Source: Liopterus haemorrhoidalis (taxonomy: Eukaryota; Arthropoda; Insecta; Coleoptera; Dytiscidae). Taken from it: DNA of 64,000 bases. The position numbers and the translations under genes were made by a program. The notes under the pieces are model-generated. The model ran no database searches. It saw nothing but the letters and a program-made list of their open reading frames with translations, and had not been told where the DNA came from. Positions 11,421-23,336 of the stretch are shown piece by piece. Every line of letters begins with the position of its first letter. The stretch's first letter is position 1. The DNA lies in the NCBI GenBank assembly GCA_963971575.1, contig OZ020611.1, positions 242,010,654-242,074,653 of the forward strand, read 5' to 3'.

Positions 11421-11749
11421 AGTCCGTTCAAAGGTGAGTATGCAGTACAGGACATATAGAGATTTTTTTTTTCATACTCTCTAATGGCTTTACACAATGA
11501 CGCTATCCTTTTCTTGCTTGTCGACGTTGCCAGCTCTAAAACGCGCTTATCTGTGAAGACGCAATATTCTACAAATGGCCATTTGTTTTTGTTGAGTGTT
11601 ATTTTGAGTTTTATAAGAGTTGATTTTTGTAAATCACACGAGTTTTTCATATTATTATAATTGACACATTTGATACTTTTACAACATTTGGCAACACCGC
11701 TCCCATTTGCCATAAGAACAATATTGCATTCTCCCCTTTGAACGAACTA
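11421..11749 (-). mobile_element. MITE V, copy 1
   Basis: About 330 bp with imperfect inverted ends AGTCCGTTCAAAGGTGAGTATGC and GCATTCTCCCCTTTGAACGAACT. It is nearly the same as the copy at 19681-20009 in opposite orientation. A frame of about 100 codons is open in both copies, but most differences between them change the amino acid, so it does not look like a conserved gene. Confidence 0.75.
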
Positions 11750-11888
11750 TAGCTACTATCTTTTCCCCCACTACGCAAAATTGATTCATTTCAAACTGGC
11801 GGCAAGCGGTAACATGTCATATCAAATAGAAAAAAAAAAAAAACTTATCAGGTAAGTTTATTTACATAAATTGCGTAACATTGATTTA

Positions 11889-12296
11889 TTAATTGATTAT
11901 TTCTGAAGTCATCTGTAAAATTGATGCCTTTGATACACGAAAAAGATGTTGTAGACTACGATAAATATTTCCAGTGGCTAAGATATAAAGCGTTAATTCC
12001 AATTTTATTCTTGCTGGAATCGCATCCCTTACTAGTGTATCAGTTTGTTGTATGAATGGACTAACTAAATTTAATAGCCTATTAAAATAATCTGGTATCA
12101 TTCTTAAACGCAGTCTGTACTCTTTTTGATCTTCCACGGCTAATTCACGAAATAGAAGGGCTGATGCGCCATGGATAGTTCTTCTATCATTCCATTTTTT
12201 AACCCATTTTCGTTTAGGCTTATATTCTGTACCGATTACTTCTATAAGACAATCAGTTATTTCCTCCACAAGAAATGATGTAATACAAAATACCAT
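11889..12296 (-). pseudogene. Harbinger transposase-like (HARBI1-type) N-terminal fragment
   Basis: About 125 residues resembling the N-terminal half of PIF/Harbinger nucleases. KRKWVKKWNDRR is followed by LLFRELAVEDQKEYRLRLRM, then IPARIKLELTLYILATGNIYRSL and LFRVSKASI. The DDE catalytic part is missing; the frame runs out at 11889, toward the element's left end. Its upstream end is interrupted by the GTCT repeat that begins at 12297. It is a disabled transposon gene. Confidence 0.78.
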
Positions 12297-13220
12297 TTTT
12301 AGGGTTTTGTAGGTATGACCAAAAAACCCTTATACCGTCATTTTGTCGTCTGTCTGTCTGTCTGTACGGTAAAAATTGTAGCCAAACGGCTAAACCTAGA
12401 GAGTTGAAATTTGGCATGCTTATACAACTCTTTGACCCGTACATAGGAAAAATACTAAAACATCTAAAAAACATACCCCCCTAAAAATATAAACAAATAT
12501 ATGCTCATCGAAAACAAAAATATTTTTTTTAAATTTTGAGTAGGGTATCAAATGAAAGCCCTTAGTATGTGGATTAACGATCAAATTTTTATTTTTGCAA
12601 AATAAATTATTTTGATGCGATTTTTGCCAAAATTGTGCAAAAAAAAATTTGTCACACACCCTGTAGCCCAGATGGTTTAAACTAAAAATCTAAAAAAATT
12701 CTAAGTAATGTATATTGGTGTGAACCGAAATAGTACAACAGGAATTTTTGATCAGATTATGTTTTCGGAAAATAACGCATTTTTTGTGGTTTTTGGTTCA
12801 CAAAGTACAAAAGTTATACCAATGTAAGACACTCATATGCAAGGAGTGCGATAGCGCAATGGGTTAGAGCACTGGTGTCGTAAGCTAAAATTCGCTGGAA
12901 ACGAAGGGTTTCGAGTTCAAGTACGGAGTGAATTTTATTTTTTCTGTTTTTTTTTTGCATTTTTATTATGTTGAAATTATTTTGTCAAAATTCTAGTTAT
13001 ATTTTGACAAATGTTGTATTTAATTTTTAAGAGCGTAAATTTAATAACCAGTCTTATTATATGATTAACAGACGATAAATTATTTAAAAAATATCGTTCA
13101 TTTTGCCGTGATTACTACAAAGTAAAATTTGTTCTACACACTCAGCATACCGCCTTCACTTATTATATACCTGCGAAACCCTGAAATGTGTGAATATTCA
13201 CACTTCACATCAATTTTTTA
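12297..13220 (+). repeat. GTCT repeat, copy B, with tRNA-like block
   Basis: It starts AGGGTTTTGTAGGTATGACC, whose first bases pair with AAAACCCT shortly after. It has (GTCT)n at about 12347-12366, the core block TAGCCAAACGGCTAAACC, a tRNA-like block at 12843-12930, a T-rich tract, and a 3' hairpin GTGTGAATATTCACAC. It ends at about CATCAATTTTTTA. It is inserted in the Harbinger element. Confidence 0.85.
12843..12930 (+). other. tRNA-like block in GTCT-repeat copy B (Met/Thr-like)
   Basis: A box A-like TAGCGCAATGG lies at 12852-12862. A box B-like GGGTTTCGAGTTC lies at about 12906-12918, 54 nt downstream. The D arm and anticodon stem region GTTAGAGCACTGG resembles elongator Met tRNAs, with CGT where CAT would be. 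No good acceptor stem or complete cloverleaf forms, so it is a tRNA-derived relic rather than a tRNA gene. A T run follows from about 12937. Confidence 0.65.
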
Positions 13221-13673
13221 ATGGCATTTTTGCAAAAAGATAATTGCACAACAAAATCACAGTGAAGATGTCAAATGTGTTTCACTTACTATCCAGAAAT
13301 TAAGATAGTATGCCAATTCTGTATGAACACCTACTATCCCGAAAATAAGATAGTAGAGTAAAGCGCGTAGTACTTGCGCTAGTTACCAGCTCTTTTACCC
13401 TACCAATGTAAACCCGGCATTAGACACAAAGTTCTTTACAGTTGTTAATGTGCGATACACTTCGTCTGTAACAGTCTCCTGAGAACACAAATATTCGCTA
13501 CACTTACTTAAAAAATGACGCTAATCTTTGTTTGTAGGTTTATAAATAATTCGAGTATAGGAAGTTCACCGTCTTCAAAAATTCCAAATTTTACTTAGAG
13601 AAATTCCAGATATAGAAACAAATTTTTATGTAAATTGTTAACTTGACGCAAAAATTCGAGATATAGAAATAAT

Positions 13674-13891
13674 TAGGGTTACCATACCTCCCGGTTTTCA
13701 ACATTATGTTCCGGTTGTCAACATTTGTCCCGGTTTTTTAGTATTAGTCTTTTGTTTTTTTTTTTTTTGCTCATCACTTCTATATTGGAAGTGAGGACCT
13801 TTTTTTTTGCTACTCTTTTTCTGTAAAAAAAAATCTGGTCAGCCTATTTTACCCTGTCCCGGTTTGGCGCACAAAAAATATGGTAACCTTA
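13674..13891. mobile_element. hAT-type MITE, TAGGGTTACCATA ends
   Basis: A 218-bp element with ends TAGGGTTACCATA and TATGGTAACCTTA and a perfect 8-bp duplication GAAATAAT at 13666-13673 and 13892-13899. It has CCCGG-rich subterminal motifs and one copy of the TTTTTTTGCTC...GTGAGGACC module. Confidence 0.92.
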
Positions 13892-14968
13892 GAAATAATT
13901 GACTTATAGAAGTTCGAGTTATGGAAGTTCGACTGTACCTATAAAATCTTGAAATGTGCGAAAAGTCATTCATATCAATTTTTTTAATTATTTTTCCTTC
14001 AGAAGTCGCGGGCCGCAAGATATTGTTTAACTGACCGCTGGCGGCCCACGGGCCAGTTTTATGCATTTGCAAGGTTAACAATTAACCTCTAATAATTAAT
14101 AATTTTTCAGAAAATACTAAAAATTTCCTTTTATATAAAGCAAGTACAAGCAATAACAAGTCAATTATTCTCAGACATTTTAATTAGATGTCGCATGACA
14201 AACATGTTAAGAACATACATATTTTTAAAAAACTTTTCTCCGAACTTTGACGTCATAAAACGTGTCCAAATAAATATGCATTTACTTAAAACTAAAAACA
14301 AATTAAACAAAATTTCTATGACCCTAATTTATCTGTTTACTTTTATGCATCAATAAAAAATTTCTAACTAACCGAATTCTGATTGTTACTGAACCAGTGG
14401 CGTAAGGATATTGATGTCAACAGATCACTCTAAGCTGACGTCACTCGTCATGTGATTTCACATTGTGGAGGTATAACACTGTTTTGCAGTGAATTTACGA
14501 GCTTATGGATATTTTATTGGCGCCTATTTGGCGGCAATATGAGAAATCAATTTTTAACAGTTCAATAAATTGCAAATATTATTCACTACGACTTTCTTTC
14601 AGATCATCCGGATACGATTTGATAAGTTCTGATGATATCTTTACAATCTTCAAGTGTACATGATTGTAGCTAAGGAAGATATCCAAAAACGTCATTCAAT
14701 TTTTGATAAGCTGTACGTGTACATCTTGCAGAGACTTGGAGAGCATACGAGTATATATATAAAAATGTTTGTCTGTTCTCATTTTGTCAGCAAGATGGTC
14801 AGCATAATTCTGTTATAGAGTCCTCAACAACTGAAATTTGAAGGCGTGGCACATTATTTTAAATATTTTTTTGGTCTTTTAAACGTTCTTAAAAACGTTT
14901 TTAAAATCAGACCAGTACGAAAAGTTGAGAGTTACAACAAAATGGGTATCTAGCTGGGTCTCAATCTA
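13892..14968. other. Intergenic sequence, one transposon end
   Basis: A stretch of unique-looking AT-rich DNA. A hAT-like left terminus CAGTGGCGTAAGGATATT occurs near 14396 without a recognisable partner. Nothing else is supported. Confidence 0.4.
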
Positions 14969-15168
14969 AGAGGAACTACTAATAGAGTCGGTAATTTAGG
15001 TCACCTCTGGTAATAAACTTCATTCTATCTCATGGAAACCAATAAGCTCGGTTCTTCTGAGTTCGTTGCGCAATGCGAGTTTAGTTTGACACAGATAATA
15101 TGTTGTCTTTATCAATCCCTCAGTTTACGCAAAATCCGTGTTATGCCTTCTCTATTAGTAGTTCCTCT
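14969..15168. mobile_element. Small hairpin MITE
   Basis: A 200-bp element with perfect 19-bp inverted ends AGAGGAACTACTAATAGAG and CTCTATTAGTAGTTCCTCT. No coding content and no convincing target duplication. Confidence 0.65.
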
Positions 15169-16021
15169 GAGGTCTCAATGAGGAACCCAACCAACCTAGT
15201 GTCATTTGATACCTTATGACGCGTCTACATCGAGGCAACCTGGTAGCATGCGACATGTCGAACGGTCGCATGCTACCATTGTGCAGCGGTCTGATGGGAG
15301 CCGTGCGACATGTTGCTCGTTCCCGTTACTTGGCGGTAAACATCAAAGAGTTTTCGTGCGACACGCTACCAGTTCTGAAAGCCACATGTTCGCCTTTTTG
15401 ATATTTGATAGTTGTTATTATAGAAGTATCTGTTTTTTAAATTAACTAGTGTTGTAAGCGTTGCTGTATCAAAAATTATGTAGCAACTTAAATTTATTTA
15501 AGATAAGTGAGTAAATATAAGTTTGGATAAAATAGCCCAGCAAACATTTTTATCCGGACCAGTACTGGTAAAGCACATACTCGCCGGCATTGAAAGTAAT
15601 GGGCCAGTGCTGGCATTTCGTACTGTGCCAGTACCCCGGTGTCCCGTGGCCCTTAGCTGGTCCATTGATGTATCAGTTGCTGGCCCAGCAACGGTAAAGT
15701 GCATTGAAAGTAATGGGCCAGTGCTGGCATTTCGCACTGGGCCAGTGCTGGCATTTCGCATTGGTCCAGTGCTGGCATTTTGCACTGGGCCAGTACCCCG
15801 GTGTCCCCGTGGCCGTTAGCTGGCCCATTGATGTATCAGTTGCTGGCCCAAAAACGGTAAAGTGCAAAATAATCGCATTAGTTGCAAGATTTATTTCTAA
15901 CAGACTAGTGCTTATATTATACCCACTCTCTAGTGTTTCAAATGTAATATATGTGTACTTATCCAGTATTAAAATAAATTAATGGTTAGGTGCAAAATAA
16001 ATACTCATTTGGCCATTTTAA

Positions 16022-16165
16022 CCATCGTTGAATAAATTTATTTAACAAGTAAAGTTGACAATATCGCATCGGTTTTAAACTATTAATGAAGAAATTAACA
16101 TTGCTGTCAATAGAATGATGCGATATTGTTAACTTAAGTTGTTAAATAAATTTATTCAACGATGG
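16022..16165. repeat. 144-bp fold-back inside the MITE
   Basis: Arms of about 50 bp run from CCATCGTTGAATAAATTTAT and back through ATAAATTTATTCAACGATGG, with GATATTGT/ACAATATC also paired. An equivalent copy is at 16724-16867 in the inner element, so it was already part of the MITE before self-insertion. Confidence 0.8.
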
Positions 16166-16260
16166 TAAAACTAGCCGATTGTAAATTGAATTAACAGTTA
16201 TAATTTATTGATTTATTTATAAATATTAAATAAATATAATTTCAGGAATAACAGGAATTA

Positions 16261-17956
16261 CCCAGCAAACATTTTTATCCGGACCAGTACTGGTAAAGCA
16301 CATACTCGCCGGCATTGAAAGTAATGGGCCAGTGCTGGCATTTCGTACTGGGCCAGTACCCCGGTGTCCCGTGGCCCTTAGCTGGTCCATTGATGTATCA
16401 GTTGCTGGCCCAGCAACGGTAAAGTGCATTGAAAGTAATGGGCCAGTGCTGGCATTTCGCACTGGGCCAGTGCTGGCATTTCGCATTGGTCCAGTGCTGG
16501 CATTTTGCACTGGGCCAGTACCCCGGTGTCCCCGTGGCCGTTAGCTGGCCCAGCAACGGTAAAGTGCAAAATAATCGCATTAGTTGCAAGATTTATTTCT
16601 GACAGACTAGTGCTTATATTATACCCACTCTCTAGTGTTTCAAATGTAATATATGTGTACTTACCCAGTATTAAAATAAATTAATGGTTAGGTGCAAAAT
16701 AAATACTCATTTGGCCATTTTCACCATCGTTGAATAAATTTATTTAACAAGTAAAGTTGACAATATCGCATCGGTTTTAAACTATTAATGAAGAAATTAA
16801 CATTGCTGTCAATAGAATGATGCGATATTGTTAACTTAAGTTGTTAAATAAATTTATTCAACGATGGTAAAACTAGCCGATTGTAAATTGAATTAACAGT
16901 TATAATTTATTGATTTATTTATAAATATTAAATAAATATAATTTCAGGAATAACAGGAATTAGTTTCTTTAATTTATTAATTTAATGAAGAATTTTAAGA
17001 AAATGGTTTTCTGCCATTTCGGTCAAACCAATTTCATCCTAAAGATAAGGGGTGACTAATAATTTTCGCCAATATTCGTCTTGTATTATCTACCACATCT
17101 TTTCCCCCTGACTTGAAGAGTGCCAACCTAAAGAAATCATACTTGTTAAAATAAATTCAATAAACAAATTTTATAAGCATTAATGCTATAAGCTGTTCAC
17201 TTTTGTAAGAACAAACTAGATCTGGTTATTTTGGTGATTTTTATAGTGTATTACTGACTTTTAGAAACTTGGTTATATTGTAAAAAAAGCTTTACAGTTT
17301 TGGATTAAGTTTGTATTATTTTAGGTTAGTATTATATTTACAAAATATTTAAGATGTCACTATTCAAAATGAAATATGACAAATTATATTTTTTAAATGA
17401 CATATTTATAATCTTGTATCAGATTTATTAATAATTGAAAATTTTATTACATGAAAAAACTATGATTGAACTAAACTAAAAATTAAACAATTTAATATGA
17501 AATAGTTTGTGTAAACTACGTCCTTAAATCTAACAAAACACACACAAATCACAATAAAAAACTGTATAATGGTCACAATCAATAACTATTCAAATACACA
17601 TCTTTAAAAACTATTCACCAACACGTCCGAACTTATACTAACAGAATATCACTTGTACCGACCCTCGAAGGCCACGCCATTAGGGTGTTTTATGACTAAG
17701 AACGGTCAGACTTTTCAAATTATTACATTAAAAAAAAGTTATAAACATAAGCACTGGCCCGCTAGAAATAACCTTGGATTAATACAAATAAGGAATGCTT
17801 ATAAAATGCTGGTAAAGTACTTCGTATAGGCAGAGTGCGAAATACAAATGTGAAGTACATTATTAATACTGGCGTTGCACTTACTTCTGGTGCCAGCAAT
17901 GTACCAGCGTAAAAGCAGTTTGCCGGCGTTCGGCCGTTAGTTCAATGTTTGCTGGG
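16261..17956. mobile_element. Inner copy of the same 1.7-kb MITE
   Basis: It starts CCCAGCAAACATT, ends AATGTTTGCTGGG and is 1696 bp. It is flanked by TA at 16259-16260 and 17957-17958. Its own undisturbed centre (GGAATTAGTTTCTTT, about 16955) shows exactly the site at which it entered the outer copy. The two copies differ by few substitutions, plus a short stretch near 16545 that is missing here relative to 15825. Confidence 0.88.
16724..16867. repeat. 144-bp fold-back, inner MITE copy
   Basis: Same inverted repeat as at 16022-16165, with the same length and ends CCATCGTTGAATA and TATTCAACGATGG. Confidence 0.8.
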
Positions 17957-19581
17957 TAGTTTATTTAATTTATTAATTTAATGAAGAATTTTAAGAAAAT
18001 GGTTTTCTGCCATTTCGGTCAAACCAATTTCATCCTAAAGATAAGGGGTGACTAATAATTTTCGCCAATATTCGTCTTGTATTATCTACCACATCTTTTC
18101 CCCCTGACTTGAAGAGTGCCAACCTAAAGAAACATACTTGTTAAAATAAATTCAATAAACAAATTTTATAAGCATTAATGCTATAAGCTGTTCACTTTTG
18201 TAAGAACAAACTAGATCTGGTTATTTTGGTGATTTTTATAGTGTATTACTGACTTTTAGAAACTTGGTTATATTGTAAAAAAAGCTTTACAGTTTTGGAT
18301 TAAGTTTGTATTATTTTAGGTTAGTATTATATTTACAAAATATTTAAGATGTCACTATTCAAAATGAAATATGACAAATTATATTTTTTAAATGACATAT
18401 TTATAATCTTGTATCAGATTTATTAATAATTGAAAATTTTATTACATGAAAAAAACTATGATTGAACTAAACTAAAAATTAAACAATTTAATATGAAATA
18501 GTTTGTGTAAACTACGTCCTTAAATCTAACAAAACACACACAAATCACAATAAAAACTGTATAATGCTCACAATCAATAACTATTCAAATACACATCTTT
18601 AAAAACTGTTCACCAACACGTCCCAACTCGTACTCACAGAATATCACTTGTACCGACCCTCGAAGGCCACGCCATTAGGGTGTTTTATGACTAAGAACGG
18701 TCAGACTTTTCAAATTATTACATTCAAAAAAAGTTATAAACATAAGCACTGGCCCGCTAGAAATAATCTTGGATTAATACAAATAAGGAATGCTTATAAA
18801 ATGCTGGTAAAGTACTTCGTATAGGCGGAGTGCGAAATACAAATGTGAAGTACATTATTAATACTGGCGTTGCACTTACTTTTGGTGCCAGCAATGTACC
18901 AGCGTAAAAGCAGTTTGCCGGCGTTCGGCCGTTAGTTCAATGTTTGCTGGGAGAGTATGAGAAATATTGATAAAAATAATTAAGTAAGGTTATGTTTTTG
19001 TTATGGAATTAAAATTTGTTACAAAATAGTATAAATTAGCTTGATATTATTTATAGTTATAAAATGTAATAATATTTTTGCGATCCGCCATATTTATTCA
19101 GTAAACTGACAGATCTCGCAACAATAAACAGTAGCACGCTCCCAGTGTTGGTGTAGACACTAGCTTGTCAATGCGACATGGTCTGACGGTCTCGTCAGAC
19201 TTGTCGTATGCTACCATGTTGTCTCAATGTAGACGCGCCATTAGGGAACAAAGATTTGCTAGTGACCTTGAGTTTGCGCGAGATAAGCCGAACGGCGCCG
19301 TTATGGGGATTTTCCGCTGCGCCGCGCAAACTTCAAATCAGTATAACTCGGAATTGTGAAGCGCTACGACGTTGAAATTGGTCTCCAACGAAAGCTAACA
19401 TCGAGATCTGTTGATTTAAGACATTGGACGCAACATAGATACAGTGTTGGTTGTGAAATATTCTACCGCCGTTGAAAAAAAAATTAAAAAAATTCACAAT
19501 GTTGGCAAATTCACAAACTCGTCGACAAGTTAAATAGAAAGCGATCCATCGATCACAATCGAATATTAACGTAATTGTATT

Positions 19582-20069
19582 CAAGAATGGCGTACGCAAG
19601 GGGGGAATAAATCTCCTTCAGAAAATTCGTAAAGGACTAAAATTATAATTACCGTATTTCAAAATTGCGCACCTATTTATAGTGCGTTCGAAGGTGAGTT
19701 TGCAGTATAGCTCTTATGGCAAATGGGAGCGGTGTTGCCAAATGTTGTAAAAGTGTCAAATGTGTCAATTATAATAATATGAAAAACTGGTATTATTTAC
19801 AAAAATCAACTCTTATAAAACTCAAAATAACACTCAACAAAAACAAATGGCCATTTGTAGATTACTGCGTCTTCACAGATCAGCGCGTTTTAGAGCTGGC
19901 AACGTCGACCAGCAAGAAAAGGATAGCGTCATTCTGTAAACCCATTAGAGAGTATGAAAAAGAACTACTCCATATGCCCTGTACTGCAAACTCACCTTCG
20001 AACGCACTATAATACGTTCCGATATTGTGAAAAGTCACCCCCTAACATATTTTTCTGCGTATGCCACTG
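19582..20069. mobile_element. hAT-like remnant holding MITE V copy 2
   Basis: A weak left terminus (ATGGCGTACGCAAGGGG) faces a right terminus TGCGTATGCCACTG at 20069. No 8-bp duplication is found, so the boundaries are tentative. MITE V copy 2 interrupts it at 19681-20009. Confidence 0.4.
19681..20009 (+). mobile_element. MITE V, copy 2
   Basis: Inverted ends AGTGCGTTCGAAGGTGAGTTTGC and GCAAACTCACCTTCGAACGCACT are flanked by TA-rich sequence. Copy 1 is at 11421-11749, and a fragment of the family is at about 58382-58450. The 98-codon open frame runs into the right inverted repeat. Confidence 0.82.
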
Positions 20070-22144
20070 GCCCCGCCACAACCTACACTGATTTTTTTCT
20101 GAAAATTCGCAACCGGTACGCAAAGAATATCAATCAAGCCGCCGGGAAAAATTATTCAAACCCGGTACTGTCCCAACCTGAGTCGTCTGTTGGGGCACAA
20201 AAAAATATGCCCCAAACGCCATTCACCATCGCTACGTCACTGTACTGAGCTGTAGGTGAGTTAAGTGCTTTCCCTTTCCCGCTAAACCACGTGTTCTTTA
20301 TCCCGCGACTGGCGCTGCAGTCAGTACGAATTCGGTGCCCAACGGATAAACATCTAATTAAACCAACGTAAGTATCAAAAATGTTTTTTAAGTAATTTTG
20401 AAACATACGCTGAAGATAATTTGTGATTATGACGTCAGTACATATGGTAGTGTTGGTGTGTTAAATTTAACTGTTGAAAACAACACGCATTACATTACAT
20501 AAGAGTTTCCAGTGAAGTATATATTGATTTTTACATAAAATATTGCGAATATTATTATTATATTTATTGAGAATAGTGTTAGAGTGGATTTTTAGTGAAT
20601 TTTAGTGTTTGTTGGTTTTAAATATTATTGTTTTTGGGTTGTGTTTTGACAATTGCCAATTTCTGCTGCCAAAATTAGATGAGTGACGTATGGATATTTC
20701 ATAACCTATTTCGTCCAGTGCAACATTCTTGTTTCGTTTTTGTAAATTTTGTAGTGTCTGTCTCATATTTATCTACATTTACCTTGAACTACATCTAAAT
20801 ATTTCACAAAGGTAAATATATGTCACATGCAATATAACCTATAATTTTTACATTGCATTTGCCGCTTTATCAGTTTTTTTTAATCAGATGGTTATCTTTT
20901 TATCTACAATTTGCAATACATCCTGTCGTTTTTGGGAAGTTTGACGTGTATTAGTGATAAAGTGCTGTGAAATTATTTTTAAAGGTTAATTTACATTCAA
21001 ATTATACTGATTAAAACCTATTGTCAACGTAAGTGTCTGGTTTAAAAAAAGAATTTAAAGTTCACGTATTTTTATACATATTTTTTTACTTTCGTGTTTA
21101 AAAACTATGTGGAACTGATTCATTTTAATTATGCAGATTTTATAATTCTTAGAATTTACTTTTTTTATGTTATTCTAAGTCCGGTTTGGGATTATCTAAC
21201 GTGTTAGCTGAGAATAGGCTTTAAAATATCATGGGCAGAGGCCGAAAAACAATTATCGCTGTAACTTTTGGCTGTGTTGCAAAAATATTTTCCTAAAAAA
21301 TCCCAGGTCTTACAACTGCTAATAATTGTATTTGGCAGTAATAAGAAGGTTTATGTATTGTTCAGTGTCCCATTTTATATTGTTAAAAAATTATTCTATT
21401 TTTATTAGAAGTAAATAATCAAGAATTTCAATATTGAGAACTGACACGCTCGGATACGCAGTCTGGTGGTCAAAGATTGTACTACGCGACTGTAGTACTA
21501 TTTGAAATTATTACATATGTTCTGGTGTTGATTTTTTGTAGAACGTCGATAGATACATTTTCATAAAATAAAAATGTACTGTGCTTAAATTAACCTGTTC
21601 CCTGTTAGCATATTGACAGCTGAATACTAGACAATTCAGCCATTTTGCCATGAATTACAGCGCCGCCAACGGTAATGTCACTTCTCAATAGTGTTAGGTG
21701 TTTTAGCATCGTTCTCGGAAGTAGTTGTCGACAGGTTAAATTATTACGCGCGTGCGCATTTTCAATCCTTGTTAATTTAACCTTCAGCTGTTATAGTAGT
21801 TTGCACGATAAATGAAACAACTTTGTAATGACTGTCATACTATTCCTGTCATCAATTGGTAAACAAGACCGTTGACAGAGAAAGATTAAAAAAATAATGG
21901 ATGAAAAAAAAAAAAACTAGCTTTAAAGCAGGGATGGGGAGACGGCAGAAAAATAAACGACTCCGTCGGTATTTTTGAAAACCGAATCCGACTATTGCAA
22001 TCGTAAAGTCTATTCTAAATGTTGGTAATACAAGGACAGTATTACCAACCAAAACCTTCATTTTTTGTTGGTTGTAACGTTAAAAACAAGACACAATTTA
22101 GTTCAGAATACTTTTGAAGCTTAATTTGAGACGTCTGTACTGAA
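20070..22144 (+). other. Low-repeat stretch upstream of OGDH
   Basis: About 2 kb with little recognisable transposon sequence, unlike its surroundings. Good splice-donor matches occur at about 20368 (AACGTAAGTAT) and 21030 (CAACGTAAGTG). A non-coding first exon and promoter of OGDH could lie here, because the first coding exon begins only 3 bp after an acceptor. The sequence alone does not prove it. Confidence 0.3.
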
Positions 22145-22252
22145 TAGGGGAAACTTTTTAAGATCGCAGCGCCATATGCGGCAAAACTTGAACACTTGAA
22201 AGGGACATTAAACTGTTACTTGTGTATTTGTTTACATGGCGAACATGAACAC

Positions 22253-23331
22253 TGGTCTATTTCAAAGTAGAAAAATGTTTGTAAGAAGATAGGAACTGTT
22301 TGTCCTTGCTTCGGATTGGTTTAGATCATCATCCCTATTACACTGTTAAAATATTGTTTTTAATCCAAGTTTACAGATATTCAGTGTCGTACATTGGAAA
22401 TATGTATTATTTATATTATTTAATTTTTTTCATATATTTTGTTATTATTTACATATTTAGACTTTTATTTATATTCTTGGCGTAGATTTTATGGAGAAAA
22501 TTCTCCACGTAATTTGTTTTTACGCAGTTATATATTTTTTAGGTTATCTGACATATAGGGAAAAATTGCTAAGCGATATGACATCTGGTGGGATTTTAGC
22601 AACTACAGAAATAGACATTCTATCGCGCTTTTTTTTATAAAAAATGTTTGCATAAAAATATAATTGCATAAAAACAAGTATTAATATTGTAGCAAAATTA
22701 CAAACACCACGTAAACATTAAAATTCACGTTGTTTATATGTAACGAATGTCTATTTTGAAGGTTCCAAGTATGCCGAAATAGCGCTGCGATCTTAAAATA
22801 CTTCCGCTATAAATATTTTTTGACACTTGACAATTAACAGATCAAGAGAGAGGACCAATGTGAGGCCAAAAGACACCCCAGCTGATTGTGCCCAAAGAAG
22901 AAGTTATTGATATAATTTTTAGACCATCATATATACATATATTTTTAATTTTTATTTACAATAATTATTTAAATAAGAAACTTTAGCTCTGAAGATATAT
23001 TGTTTTATAGCTTTATTTCAACTCTTTTAGCCAAATCTCTCTTTTTATTTATAGTATATAATTTTTAAAATTAATATTTTTTTAACTTTTTCAAATTCCC
23101 CATTTAACTGAATTTATGTCGTATAAATAACGTAAGTGTATTATCTGCCTTGTTTATTTCAATATCTTATTAACCTTTTTTAAATTTAAAAAAAATCACT
23201 TGCTAACCCAGTCACTACGCCCATGCCCTAGTTGTAACTTATTTTAAATTTTCCGCTATACTGTATTTGTCCAGTGTAAATCATACTCGGTTCGCAGCGC
23301 TATCTACTTTATTTTAATTTGAAATAGACCA
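22253..23331 (+). mobile_element. Family Y element, full length with an insertion
   Basis: Inverted ends TGGTCTATTTCAAAGTAG and the degenerate facing end TTTGAAATAGACCA. The interior matches the 827-bp Y at 44905-45731 except for about 250 extra bases at 22558-22807. No coding frame is convincing. Confidence 0.8.
22558..22807 (-). mobile_element. Short X-family MITE inside Y
   Basis: Absent from the otherwise matching Y copy at 45.2 kb, and inserted at a TATA site. Its left part (GATATGACATCTGGTGGGATT) resembles the reverse of the X right end. Its right part (GCGCTGCGATCTTAAAATAC) resembles the reverse of the X left end. It is an internally deleted X relative. Confidence 0.65.
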
Positions 23332-23336
23332 TAGTT

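Larger units (their letters stand above)
11261..13419 (-). mobile_element. PIF/Harbinger transposon with later insertions
   Basis: Inverted ends TGCCGGGTTTACATTGGTAG and CTACCAATGTAAACCCGGCA are flanked by TAA on the left and TTA on the right, consistent with a decayed TWA duplication. The tips include a second inverted block around GCGCAAGTA/TACTTGCGC. Inside lie a Harbinger-type transposase fragment (minus strand), MITE V copy 1 and GTCT-repeat copy B. Confidence 0.82.
15536..18951. mobile_element. 1.7-kb MITE (CCCAGCAAACATT ends), outer copy split by itself
   Basis: The left terminus CCCAGCAAACATTTTTATCC is at 15536 and the right terminus CAATGTTTGCTGGG ends at 18951. The left half carries repeated GGGCCAGTGCTGGCATTTCGCA subunits and a 144-bp fold-back. 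The right half has no gene. The order of halves is left-left-right-right, because a second copy of the same element lies at 16261-17956. Without it the outer element is 1718 bp. Confidence 0.85.
15217..19240. mobile_element. PIF/Harbinger-like element enclosing a self-nested MITE
   Basis: Inverted ends TGACGCGTCTACATCGAGGC and the facing ATGTAGACGCGCCA (similarity about 45 bp including TGGTAGCATGCGACA) are flanked by TTA at 15214-15216 and 19241-19243, the target typical of PIF/Harbinger. No transposase remains. Most of the interior is the MITE pair at 15536-18951. Confidence 0.78.

Noticed and set aside
12843..12930. Functional tRNA gene
   Set aside because: Boxes A and B are present, but neither an acceptor stem nor a full cloverleaf forms, and the block is inside a dispersed repeat. 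The same applies to 29566-29640 and 41651-41732.
11261..13419. piggyBac or mariner identity for this element
   Set aside because: The flanks are TAA/TTA rather than TTAA, and the encoded fragment is Harbinger-type.
15498..16569. Open frames with repeated STGPVRNA-type units
   Set aside because: They are translations of the GGCCAGTGCTGGCATT subterminal repeats of a MITE, open on both strands and in several frames, so they are not protein genes.
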